Assembly (NCBI GenBank): GCA_035500455.1
Contig: DATJXG010000139.1
Location: forward strand, 1-9,818
Direction of reading: 5' to 3'
Length of the DNA stretch: 9,818 nucleotides
Source: DATJXG01 sp035500455
GTDB lineage: Bacteria; Acidobacteriota; Terriglobia; Terriglobales; Acidobacteriaceae
This document shows positions 1-7,372 of this stretch, piece by piece (the stretch's first letter is position 1; each line of letters opens with the position of its first letter). The notes under the pieces were generated by a model. The model was not told the origin of the DNA and ran no database searches. It saw only the letters and a list, made by a program, of their open reading frames with translations. The position numbers and the translations under genes were made by a program.

Positions 1-1845
1 CCGGGCAATCCGGATGCTCCGCGGGTGGTGCTGCTCACGCCCGGGCCCTACAACGAAACTTACTTCGAGCACTCCTACCTGGCGCGCTATCTGGGCTACT
101 CGCTGGTGCAGGGAAACGATCTCACCGTTCGCGACGCAAACGTTTATCTGAAGACTCTGGGCGGGCTGAAGCGGGTGGATGTCATCCTGCGCCGCGTGGA
201 TGACGACTACTGCGATCCCCTCGAACTATTCGCTGATTCGTATCTGGGCGTGCCGGGCCTGGTGCAGGCGGTGCGCGAAGGGAACGTTGCAGTTGCTAAC
301 GCCTTAGGCAGCGGAGTGCTGCAGACTCCGGGTTTCCTGCCGTTCCTGCCGGTGCTGTGCCGCCGGCTGCTGGGCGAAGAATTGAAGCTGGCTTCGGTGC
401 CGACCTGGTGGTGCGGGCAGGAAAAAGAACTGAACTACGTGCTGGAGAACCTTTCGCGGATGGTGATCAAGTCGGCCTATCCGACGCGCGGGGAAGATCC
501 GGTCTTTGGGCAGAGCCTTACGCAAGAGCAAATCGGCGAACTGGCGGCCAAGATCAGGTCGCGGCCCGGACAATACGTTGCGCAGGAGCAGGTGATGTCG
601 TGCACCACGCCAGCGCTTACTGACGGCTGGCTGCAGCCGCGGCGCTTCGTGGTGCGCGCGTTCCTGGCGGCGAATGAAGACTCTTACACGGTGATGCCGG
701 GAGCGCTTACGCGCATCACGCAATCCAACGATTCTCTGGTGGTCTCGCTGCAGCGGGGCGGCGGCAGCAAGGACACGTGGGTGCTAACGGAGGGGCCCGT
801 TGCTCCGGTGAGCCTGCTTCCATCGGCCGGCCAGCCGGTTCCGTTACGCAGGGAGAGCGGCGATCTTCCCAGCAGAACCGCCGACGACCTGTTTTGGCTG
901 GGGCGGTTTGTGGAGCGCGCCGAGGGCCAGGCACGGCTGGCGCGCGGGACACTCAACCGGGCCATCGATCAAAGCGGGACCGACAACACCCGCGCCATTC
1001 GCGCGCTCACCGCCGCGTGGCCGCAAGGGCCCTTGCCCTGCGATGGCGTCGGCCTGGGCCGCGAGTTCGTCCAGGGAGTGCTCGGAGATTTTCAAGGCAG
1101 CGGACTGCGCGGCACTATTGCCTACGTGCACGGGCTGGCGCGGACCCTGCGGAATCGTGCTTCCGCCGATGTGTGGAGAATTCTGCTGGAGATTCACATC
1201 GCCGCATCCAATTTCCAAATCGACCCGGGCGAGCCGACCGCCGGCCTAGCCGAGTTGCTCGACAGCCTGGTGGCGAGTTTCGCCGGATTTGTCGGCCTGG
1301 CCGGCGACTCGATGACACGGGGGCAGGCCTGGAGGTTTCTCGACCTGGGCCGCCGCCTCGAGCGCGTAGTGTTCATGGCGCGGCTCTTGCGCGATACGCT
1401 GGTGGAACCGGGGACGGACCCGGTCCTGCTGGAAGCGCTGCTGGAGATCGCCGACAGCAATCTGACCTATCGGCGGAGGTATTTCACCCACCTCGAAACG
1501 CATGCGGTGGCCGATCTTCTGCTCGCCGACGAAACCAATCCTCGCGCCGTCGCCTTCCAGTTGGCCGCGATCGACCAGCACCTGGCGACATTGCCGCGCA
1601 ACACTGCCGATCCCACGAGCAATCAAGATCAAAAACTCGTGTTGAAGATGCGTACAGCGATCCAACTCTGTGATCTGGTGGAGTTGTGCGCCGTGCCCGA
1701 GGGGTGCGACCGGCGGGGATTGGGCGCGCTGTTGTTCGAAACCCTGGAGCAGATCCGCCTGCTCTCCGACGCCATCGCCAACCTTTATTTCTCGCACACC
1801 GATATGTCGAGAAAATTGGGAGAAGTGTCAGAGGAGCCGATGTGA
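1..1845 (+). CDS. Circularly permuted type 2 ATP-grasp / alpha-E fusion protein (5' truncated)
   Basis: The frame is open from base 1 (PGNPDAPRVVLLTPGP), so the true start lies upstream and the N-terminal ATP-grasp part is missing. Bases 1 to about 860 encode the rest of a circularly permuted ATP-grasp domain (DUF404/DUF407 type). Recognisable signatures are YSLVQGNDLTVRDANVYLKT, LRRVDDDYCDPLEL, NALGSGVL, MVIKSAYP and RRFVVRAF. From about base 870 a helical alpha-E domain (DUF403) begins with RTADDLFWLGRFVERAEG and runs to the stop. In many bacteria these two domains are separate adjacent genes; here they are fused. The family is predicted to form peptide or amide bonds using ATP, with alpha-E as partner domain, but the substrate is unknown. 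The stop overlaps the next gene's GTG start by four bases, indicating an operon with the transglutaminase. The domain assignment is solid; the biochemical role is inferred from family knowledge. Confidence 0.9.
   Translation, partial: PGNPDAPRVVLLTPGPYNETYFEHSYLARYLGYSLVQGNDLTVRDANVYLKTLGGLKRVDVILRRVDDDYCDPLELFADSYLGVPGLVQAVREGNVAVANALGSGVLQTPGFLPFLPVLCRRLLGEELKLASVPTWWCGQEKELNYVLENLSRMVIKSAYPTRGEDPVFGQSLTQEQIGELAAKIRSRPGQYVAQEQVMSCTTPALTDGWLQPRRFVVRAFLAANEDSYTVMPGALTRITQSNDSLVVSLQRGGGSKDTWVLTEGPVAPVSLLPSAGQPVPLRRESGDLPSRTADDLFWLGRFVERAEGQARLARGTLNRAIDQSGTDNTRAIRALTAAWPQGPLPCDGVGLGREFVQGVLGDFQGSGLRGTIAYVHGLARTLRNRASADVWRILLEIHIAASNFQIDPGEPTAGLAELLDSLVASFAGFVGLAGDSMTRGQAWRFLDLGRRLERVVFMARLLRDTLVEPGTDPVLLEALLEIADSNLTYRRRYFTHLETHAVADLLLADETNPRAVAFQLAAIDQHLATLPRNTADPTSNQDQKLVLKMRTAIQLCDLVELCAVPEGCDRRGLGALLFETLEQIRLLSDAIANLYFSHTDMSRKLGEVSEEPM
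1831..1836 (+). promoter_or_regulatory. Ribosome binding site deciding the transglutaminase start
   Basis: GAGGAG lies 5 nt before GTG 1842, inside the last codons of the ATP-grasp/alpha-E gene. It supports the GTG start over the upstream ATG at 1686 and fits re-initiation at the overlapping stop/start. Confidence 0.6.
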
Positions 1846-2756
1846 GATACCACGTCACGCACACCACGCGCTATGAATATGTGGATGCGGTAACGCTCTC
1901 CTATAACCTGGTGCGCTTGCGGCCACGCGACCACGGAATGCAGAAGTCCCTGAGCTACGAGCTTGCGCTTTCCCCTACTCCGGCGGTGAGCCGCGAACGC
2001 CTGGACTACTTCGGCAATCACGCGGTGTGGTTCAGCCTGCAGGAACCTCACACCGAGCTGACTATTACGGCACGCAGCGAAGTGCAGGTGGATCTGGTGC
2101 TGCAGCCGGACGCGGCACAAAGTGCGCCCTGGGAACAGGTACGCGAGACTCTGCTGACTGTGCTCAACCCGCAGATGCTTGCGGCACGCGAGTTTTGTTT
2201 TGACTCTCCTTATGTAGCCCGTGACGCGGAGCTGGCGGACTATGCTCGCGCGTCGTTTCCCCAGGGACGGCCGTTGCTGCAGGCCGTCCTAGACCTTACG
2301 CAGCGCATCCACAATGAATTCGGATTTGTGCCCGGATCCACAACCGTGGGAACGCCTGTGCTTGACGTGCTGCACAACCGGCGTGGGGTGTGCCAGGATT
2401 TCGCTCACCTGCAGATAGGCTGTTTGCGTTCGCTTGGTCTCGCGGCACGTTATGTGAGCGGCTATCTGGCCACCACGCCGCCGCCGGGGCAGCCTCGCCT
2501 GGCGGGCGCGGACGCTTCGCATGCGTGGGTGAGCGTCTTTGAGCCGGATTTTGGTTGGATGGATTTTGACCCGACCAACGGCATCATCCCGTCAGATTCC
2601 CACGTGACTGTGGCCTGGGCGCGCGACTATGACGACGTTGGGCCGGTCAAGGGAATTCTGGTTGGCGGACGGCGGCAGCGACTGAAAGTGTCGGTGGATG
2701 TTACGCCGGCGGGAACGTCACAGCAGCCGTCGATTGGCGGCGTCACCCCAGCGTGA
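1842..2756 (+). CDS. Transglutaminase-like cysteine peptidase family protein
   Basis: This 304-residue protein has a bacterial transglutaminase N-terminal beta region (MRYHVTHTTRYEYVDAVTLS, residues 1-20, typical of the family start) followed by a transglutaminase core. The catalytic triad is visible: Cys184 in RRGVCQDFAHL, His227 in DASHAWVSVF and Asp243 in WMDFDPTNG. The frame extends upstream to an ATG at 1686, but GTG 1842 is chosen for three reasons. The family N-terminus begins exactly there. A GAGGAG ribosome site sits at 1831-1836 with 5-nt spacing. The start overlaps the previous stop as GTGA. There is no signal peptide, so it is probably cytoplasmic. Members next to ATP-grasp/alpha-E genes are predicted to cleave or rearrange amide bonds in peptides made by the ligase, rather than to crosslink proteins. 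The exact substrate cannot be told. Confidence 0.91.
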   Translation: MRYHVTHTTRYEYVDAVTLSYNLVRLRPRDHGMQKSLSYELALSPTPAVSRERLDYFGNHAVWFSLQEPHTELTITARSEVQVDLVLQPDAAQSAPWEQVRETLLTVLNPQMLAAREFCFDSPYVARDAELADYARASFPQGRPLLQAVLDLTQRIHNEFGFVPGSTTVGTPVLDVLHNRRGVCQDFAHLQIGCLRSLGLAARYVSGYLATTPPPGQPRLAGADASHAWVSVFEPDFGWMDFDPTNGIIPSDSHVTVAWARDYDDVGPVKGILVGGRRQRLKVSVDVTPAGTSQQPSIGGVTPA

Positions 2757-3415
2757 AACGCATCCTCTTATCGTGGAGCAGCGGCAAGGACAGCGCTTGG
2801 AGTTTGTACTTGCTCCGGCAGCGCGGCGAGTATGAGGTGGTCGGACTGCTGACGACTTTCAACCAGGAAGCGGATCGAGTTGCCATGCATGCCGTCCGGC
2901 GGGAGCTGGTGGAGCGCCAGGCTGCCGCTGCCGGGCTACCGCTTTGGACGGTCCCGCTGCCCTGGCCGTGTTCGAATCAACAGTACGAATTGTTAATGGC
3001 CGAATCTTGTGCCAAAGCTGTGGCCGATGGCATTGAGGGAGTTGCGTTTGGCGATCTCTTTCTCGAAGACGTGCGCGCCTACCGCGAGAAGCAAATGAAA
3101 CACACGGGACTGCAGCCAGTATTTCCGTTGTGGGGATTGCCGACGCGGGAACTCGCAGAAGAGATGATCGCGTGCGGAACGCGAGGGAAGCTGACTTGCG
3201 TGGATACCGGGAAACTCGACGCTTCATTCGCCGGCCGTGAGTTTGACGGCGCGCTGCTTGCGGCCCTGCCTGAGGAGATTGATCCCTGCGGCGAGCGCGG
3301 GGAGTTCCACTCGTTCGTGTATGCGGGACCGATGTTCGGTGCGGTTGTGCCGGTGTTACGCGGTGAGACGATCGTTCAGGACCGGTTTGTTTTCGCGGAT
3401 TTGATTCCGGGATGA
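2753..3415 (+). CDS. PP-loop ATPase, Dph6-related / DUF71 (COG2102) family
   Basis: This 220-residue protein has an N-terminal PP-loop for ATP pyrophosphate binding (SWSSGKDSAW, residues 7-16). It also has the two signatures of the DUF71 family: GDLFLEDVRAYRE (100-112) and DPCGERGEFHSFV (177-189). The family adenylates substrates. The eukaryotic and archaeal members make diphthamide on EF-2, which bacteria lack, so the bacterial ones must do something else; some have been linked by context to B12 salvage. The GTG start overlaps the transglutaminase stop by four bases (GTGA), so translation is probably coupled although no strong ribosome site is seen. The context suggests ATP-dependent amide or ammonia chemistry on the same peptide-type product as the upstream genes; this is inference. 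The gene ends 46 bp from the convergent adenine deaminase. Confidence 0.88.
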   Translation: MKRILLSWSSGKDSAWSLYLLRQRGEYEVVGLLTTFNQEADRVAMHAVRRELVERQAAAAGLPLWTVPLPWPCSNQQYELLMAESCAKAVADGIEGVAFGDLFLEDVRAYREKQMKHTGLQPVFPLWGLPTRELAEEMIACGTRGKLTCVDTGKLDASFAGREFDGALLAALPEEIDPCGERGEFHSFVYAGPMFGAVVPVLRGETIVQDRFVFADLIPG

Positions 3416-3461
3416 GCCAGGTTGCGGGCACGAGGCGGCAGTGAACGGCGTCGGTCGTGGT

Positions 3462-5246
3462 TCACGAAGAGATCGCCATCGGAACGAGCGTCTGCGTGGT
3501 GCCGTCGGTCAGGCCGAGGTCGGTAAGATGAGGGCCGGGATTGCAAGCCAGGCAGGTGCCTTCGATGGCTTTGAACGTCCAGTAGGGAGGCTTCCAGTCG
3601 GTTACTTGGTCGGCGGCCCGTCGCAAAGCGCGGAACCTTTCTGCCAACTCGGATGCGGGAAGCTCCGAGAGCATTCCGGCGATCGGAAGCTCCAACCGGG
3701 CCAGGACAGCGCCATTCTGAACTACCGCCATGCCGCCTCCGCAGCGAATGAGGGCGTTGGCCGCCAGTTGCAGGTCGGCCGGGTTTCCGCCCAGGACAAC
3801 CAGGTTGTGTGAGTCGTGAGAGTAAGTGGTTGCGATTGCGCCGCGCATTCTTCCGATGCCTTGCTGGATGGCGCACTGTCCGGTGCCGGAGTGTTGGCCG
3901 TGGCGATGGCGGACGTAGATCAAGCTTGCGTCCTCCGGCAGTTCGGCGATTCCATCCTTCACTTTGACTTCCAGTTCACGCCATTCGGTGAAGCGCATGC
4001 CGTGGATGGCGCGCACTTTGGCTGATCCGTCTTGTTGCTGTGGTAAGCGAACTGTGAAATCGTCTTCCGACAGTTCCGGCAGCTTGACCGTGTTCAGCGG
4101 CGGGGAAATAGAAGCCGGAGATCCCGGCGGAATGAGCCAACGTCCGTTTTCGACCACGCGCATTCCTCCGACGAAAACGCCGGTGACTTCCAAGTCTTCC
4201 AGGTTTTCGAGAACGACAAGGTCGGCGATGCGCCCTGCGCATACTGCGCCCAGGTCGGCGCGCCGCAGGCGCAGCGCAGCGTTAAAGGTCGCGCAGCGGA
4301 CCACATCGAGTGGATTCATGCCGTACGCCACGAGTCGGCGCATCACATCGCGAACTCCGCCGTGATCGACCAGGTAATCGGGAGGCACATCGTCGGTGCA
4401 GATGCTCACCTGCGAAGAAATGTGCGGCAGCTTGCGCAGAGTCTCCACCACGCCCGGAAGAACGTAGTCGTGGGAGCCGCGAATTTCGATGGCCAGCCCG
4501 GCGCGCAGCTTTTCCTGCAAGTCCTCGCCGGAGGTGATCTCGTGATCGGAGGTGACGCCTGCGCAAAGATAGGCCTGGAGTTGGGCGCCGCTCAGTCCTC
4601 GGGCGTGGCCCTCGATGAGCTTGCCCGACTCGAGACCTGCCGCAACAATCTCGGCCATGCGCGGGGTTTGCTGCAGCACGCCGCGCATATCCATGACTTC
4701 AGCTACCCCGGCAACTTCGCCCCAGGAGAGCATCTCGCGCATTTCCGCGCCGCCGAATTCGGCACTCGCAGTCTCGAGTCCTTCCGCCGAAGGAACGCAC
4801 GAAGGCGCGGCGCACAGAAAACGCAGCGGCAGTCCGCGGCTGGCTTCGATGGCATAGCGAACTCCCGCCAGCCCCAGCACGTTGGCCAGTTCGTGCGGAT
4901 CGTAAAAAACCGTGGTGGTGCCCTGCGCTACAACCTGCTCGGCATAGTGGGCGGGCAGCAGGTGCGAACTCTCGAAGTGCACGTGGGTGTCGATGAAGCC
5001 GGGGCAGATCCATTTGCCGGAGGCGTCGTAGGTCGCGGCCGCATCGGCGCGGGAGCCGGGAGCATGCACGCTGGCGATCATCGCTCCGGTCATGCCGATA
5101 TCGGCCGGGCGCAACTCGCCGGTGATGACGTCCACAACCGTTCCGCCGGCGATGAGCATATCAAACGCGGCTTTTCCCTGCGCCGCCAATACTGCGCGGG
5201 AACGCGTGGCGGCGTTGATCGCTCCGGGAAGTTTATGCGTGGTCAT
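3462..5246 (-). CDS. ade: Adenine deaminase
   Basis: Predicted to hydrolyse adenine to hypoxanthine and ammonia (EC 3.5.4.2) in purine salvage. The 594 residues match the usual family length of about 570-600. Metal-site motifs of the amidohydrolase fold are intact: PGFIDTHVHFESSH with His88/His90, YDPHELANVLG (115-125), EGHARGL with His214, TSDHE (232-236) and CTDDVPP (283-289). The C-terminal adenine deaminase domain carries RGAIATTYSHDSHNLVVLGG and the PIAGMLS segment, and ends in ACNPGPHLTDLGLTDG. The frame stays open on this strand to 6491, but that extension is antisense to the neighbouring gene. ATG at 5246 (MTTHKLPG) gives the normal family N-terminus before AFDMLIAGGTVVDVITGE. An ATG at 5342 is possible but adds an atypical extension. 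The ribosome site at 5246 is weak. It is divergent from a second deaminase and close to a purine permease, which supports the role. Confidence 0.93.
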   Translation of the reverse strand: MTTHKLPGAINAATRSRAVLAAQGKAAFDMLIAGGTVVDVITGELRPADIGMTGAMIASVHAPGSRADAAATYDASGKWICPGFIDTHVHFESSHLLPAHYAEQVVAQGTTTVFYDPHELANVLGLAGVRYAIEASRGLPLRFLCAAPSCVPSAEGLETASAEFGGAEMREMLSWGEVAGVAEVMDMRGVLQQTPRMAEIVAAGLESGKLIEGHARGLSGAQLQAYLCAGVTSDHEITSGEDLQEKLRAGLAIEIRGSHDYVLPGVVETLRKLPHISSQVSICTDDVPPDYLVDHGGVRDVMRRLVAYGMNPLDVVRCATFNAALRLRRADLGAVCAGRIADLVVLENLEDLEVTGVFVGGMRVVENGRWLIPPGSPASISPPLNTVKLPELSEDDFTVRLPQQQDGSAKVRAIHGMRFTEWRELEVKVKDGIAELPEDASLIYVRHRHGQHSGTGQCAIQQGIGRMRGAIATTYSHDSHNLVVLGGNPADLQLAANALIRCGGGMAVVQNGAVLARLELPIAGMLSELPASELAERFRALRRAADQVTDWKPPYWTFKAIEGTCLACNPGPHLTDLGLTDGTTQTLVPMAISS

Positions 5247-5254
5247 CTTCAAAA

Positions 5255-5282
5255 TGAACCGCGGCAAACTGAACCGCAGCAA
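5255..5282. repeat. Tandem direct repeat in the ade leader
   Basis: TGAACCGCGGCAA (5255-5267) and TGAACCGCAGCAA (5270-5282) match at 12 of 13 bases with a 15-nt period. A degenerate third copy (CACCGCAAAG, 5284-5293) may follow. The pair sits 9-36 nt upstream of the ade start, within its probable 5' leader. It could be a regulator site or simple sequence drift. Confidence 0.5.
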
Positions 5283-5403
5283 GCACCGCAAAGATGCCCT
5301 TCTGGAAGCGGCGTCTGCGGGGCAAAAACTTATAGCAGCCATCAAAAGTTTACACTTGCCTCGCTTTGGGGCCTGTGAAAGATTTGATATCTTCCGGTCG
5401 AAA

Positions 5404-5437
5404 CCGCTGTCCTCAAGCCAGCAGCGGGTGTGACAGC
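5404..5437 (+). other. Two mutually exclusive inverted repeats in the leader of the second deaminase gene
   Basis: CCGCTG (5404-5409) can pair with CAGCGG (5422-5427). GCTGTC (5406-5411) can pair with GACAGC (5432-5437). Both are perfect 6-bp stems and share bases 5406-5409, so only one can form at a time. They end about 25 nt before the AGGGAG ribosome site. The stems are short and could arise by chance in GC-rich DNA. Confidence 0.35.
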
Positions 5438-5461
5438 AGGTTGCAATCGATCTTCGAACAT

Positions 5462-5467
5462 AGGGAG
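5462..5467 (+). promoter_or_regulatory. Ribosome binding site deciding the second deaminase start
   Basis: AGGGAG lies 7 nt before ATG 5475 but only 1 nt before the in-frame ATG 5469, so the spacing favours the second ATG. Confidence 0.6.
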
Positions 5468-5474
5468 CATGACC

Positions 5475-7343
5475 ATGGCGCCGGCCGCGCAATCGACGCA
5501 CACTTCCAGCCAGGAAGTTCTCACCCGGCAGCGCCTGGTGGCGGTGGCGCTTGGCCGGCAGGAAGCCGATCTGGTGCTGGAAAGCGCGACCCTGCTGAAT
5601 GCGCAGACCCTCACGTGGAAAGAAAACTGGGACATCGTAGTCAAAGGCCAGAGAATCGCCTGGGTGGGACCGCACGGTGAATGGAAGGGTTCGGCCCGCG
5701 GCAAAGTTTCCGTCGGTGGACTGTGGGCGGTGCCGGGATTTGGCGAGGCCCACAAACACATTGAAAGCACCATGCTGAGCCCGGAGTATGAAGCCGATCT
5801 GGTTTTGCGCTATGGCACTACCTGGAACGTCGAAGCCTCGCACGAGTTCTCCAACGTGAATGGCGCGCGCAACGTGGAGTTCTGGCTGATGGCGCGCGAG
5901 CACGGCAGTCCCTTCAAGATTTTCCCCTCGCTCGGCTCCGCCACTCCCCCCACCGGCTGGGAGGAATCCGGCGGCTACTACGGCTACCGCGAGATCCGCG
6001 ATTTCATCGACCGCAACCTCTGGGTTACCGGCCTCGACGAAGTCATGGACTGGTCGGCCGTAGTGAACCCGGAAAATCCGGGATACAAGCGGCTCTGGGA
6101 AAACATCGAAGCCACGCTGGAAGCCCGTGGCGTGGTGGAAGGGCACGGCACCGGCCTGGTGACGCCGGGAGAAATCTGCGCGTTTGCGGCGGCGGGAATC
6201 AGCTCGGATCACGAGATTCGTGAGGAGCAGGAAGCCTGGGACAAGCTGGAGCGCGGCATTTTTCTGGAGACGCGGCCCAATGCCCGGCACATTCTGAAGT
6301 TTCTCGTCGAGCAGGGCCTGCGCGACTGGTCGAACGTCGCCGTGACTACCGACGACCGCAATGCCGAAACCACGCTGCGCCGGGGCGCGATGGACCACAA
6401 CATCCGCTGCGCCATCGAGAACGGCGTTGCTCCCGAAGTCGCCTACACCCTCGGCAGCTACAATACCGCCCGCCACTTTCGCATTGATCACCTCGTCGGC
6501 TCGCTCACCCCGGGGCGTTATGCCGATGTAGTGCTGCTCTCGGACCCCGAGCAGGTGAAGATCAAAGCCGTTTATGCCGATGGCATGAAGGTTTCCGAAG
6601 ATTACAAAATGCTGGTTGCTGTCCCCAAGATCGACTGGCCGGAGTGGGCGACCAAAACCGTAAATCTGGGACGCAAGATTGAAGCCGCCGACTTCGCGGT
6701 CGCCGCTCCCGACGGGCGTTCAACCGTGCAGGCGGCCGTGGTTCCTCCGTTTCATCACCAGAAAGATTTCTTCACCGTGGAGCTGGCGGTGAAGGACGGC
6801 CTGGTGCAGCGCGACGAAGCCCGCGCCATCACCAAAGTGGCGCTGCTCGACCGTTACTCTGGCCGCACCCGCATTTCGCGGATGTTCTGGAAAGATGTGG
6901 GCATGAAGACGCCCCACTCCGCCATGGCCTGCTCTATCGTGCACGATAATCACAATGCCTGGGTGATCGGCAGCAGTGACGAAGCTATGGCCCTCGCCGT
7001 AAATGCCATGGCGGAGATGGATGGCGGTTTTGTCCTCGTGAGGGAGGGCAAGGTCGCCGCCAAGGTTCGCCTGGAAGTTGGCGGGTTGATGACCGCGCGA
7101 CCGGCGGAAGAACTGGCGAGCGACCTGCTGGCCATGCGCGCGGAGATGGAAAAGCTGGAGTGGATGGAAAAGCCGGTGCCGCGCATCCAGGAATTCCTGG
7201 GCGTGGACCATGTGACCGAGGCGCTCTGTTATGCGTTTCTTACCTGTCCTCCCTGGCAATGGACCTTCATGCCGCCCAGCGATATGTTGCCGAAGGGCTT
7301 CGTGAATGTGCGCACGGGCGAGACGCATCCCGTGGTGTGGTAG
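5475..7343 (+). CDS. Divergent adenine deaminase-like amidohydrolase
   Basis: This 622-residue protein is a paralogue of the divergently transcribed adenine deaminase and keeps the same order of motifs: PGFGEAHKHIEST (His93/His95), ASHEFSNVNG (121-130), EGHGTGL (His224), SSDHE (243-247) and TTDDRN (291-296). The C-terminal adenine deaminase-like domain shows HSAMACSIVHDNHNAWVIGS. All expected metal-site residues appear present, so it is probably an active deaminase. However, its first motif is HKH instead of HVH, and the DPHE-ANVLG motif is replaced by ASHEFSNVNG. It also has an insert-rich middle (SATPPTGWEESGGYYGYREI). The substrate may therefore be adenine or another aminopurine. The longer frame to 5430 and the ATG at 5469 are disfavoured because the ribosome site fits ATG 5475. 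The permease gene begins 29 nt after the stop, suggesting one transcript. Confidence 0.86.
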   Translation: MAPAAQSTHTSSQEVLTRQRLVAVALGRQEADLVLESATLLNAQTLTWKENWDIVVKGQRIAWVGPHGEWKGSARGKVSVGGLWAVPGFGEAHKHIESTMLSPEYEADLVLRYGTTWNVEASHEFSNVNGARNVEFWLMAREHGSPFKIFPSLGSATPPTGWEESGGYYGYREIRDFIDRNLWVTGLDEVMDWSAVVNPENPGYKRLWENIEATLEARGVVEGHGTGLVTPGEICAFAAAGISSDHEIREEQEAWDKLERGIFLETRPNARHILKFLVEQGLRDWSNVAVTTDDRNAETTLRRGAMDHNIRCAIENGVAPEVAYTLGSYNTARHFRIDHLVGSLTPGRYADVVLLSDPEQVKIKAVYADGMKVSEDYKMLVAVPKIDWPEWATKTVNLGRKIEAADFAVAAPDGRSTVQAAVVPPFHHQKDFFTVELAVKDGLVQRDEARAITKVALLDRYSGRTRISRMFWKDVGMKTPHSAMACSIVHDNHNAWVIGSSDEAMALAVNAMAEMDGGFVLVREGKVAAKVRLEVGGLMTARPAEELASDLLAMRAEMEKLEWMEKPVPRIQEFLGVDHVTEALCYAFLTCPPWQWTFMPPSDMLPKGFVNVRTGETHPVVW

Positions 7344-7372
7344 CAGTCAGGCTCGTGAGCAGTTCCGATCCC

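Larger units (their letters stand above)
5247..5474. promoter_or_regulatory. Shared divergent intergenic region between the two deaminase genes
   Basis: This 228-bp gap must hold the promoters for both the minus-strand ade and the plus-strand deaminase/permease pair. On the minus strand a TATAAG box (5329-5334) is a possible -10 for ade, without a convincing -35. No good plus-strand sigma70 promoter was found. The region also holds two near-identical direct repeats beside ade and two overlapping inverted repeats ahead of the plus-strand gene, listed separately. No purine riboswitch core was recognised. Confidence 0.5.

Noticed and set aside
777..1673. Plus-strand 298-residue frame inside the ATP-grasp/alpha-E gene
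   Set aside because: It is an out-of-frame shadow with arginine-rich composition; the real frame gives a clear alpha-E domain.
3441..3465. Inverted repeat GTGAAC / GTTCAC between the convergent PP-loop and ade genes, as a bidirectional terminator
   Set aside because: The stem is only 6 bp with a 13-nt loop, has no T-tract and overlaps the ade stop codon, so it is too weak to call.
4362..5378. Plus-strand open frame of 338 residues inside ade
   Set aside because: It is the mirror of the adenine deaminase coding frame, with low-complexity, arginine- and glycine-rich composition and no recognisable domain.
5247..5474. Purine riboswitch ahead of either deaminase gene
   Set aside because: The conserved core bases and the three-stem layout of the purine riboswitch were not found on either strand by eye; a covariance-model search would settle it.
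5247..6491. Minus-strand open frame continuing the ade frame upstream to give a 1009-residue protein
   Set aside because: It is antisense to the second deaminase gene and shows no family similarity. The adenine deaminase N-terminus begins at 5246; the openness is a by-product of GC-rich codon use.
3462..7343. The two deaminases as a recent tandem duplication
   Set aside because: They share the order of motifs but differ strongly even around the metal site, so the split is old or one copy arrived by transfer.
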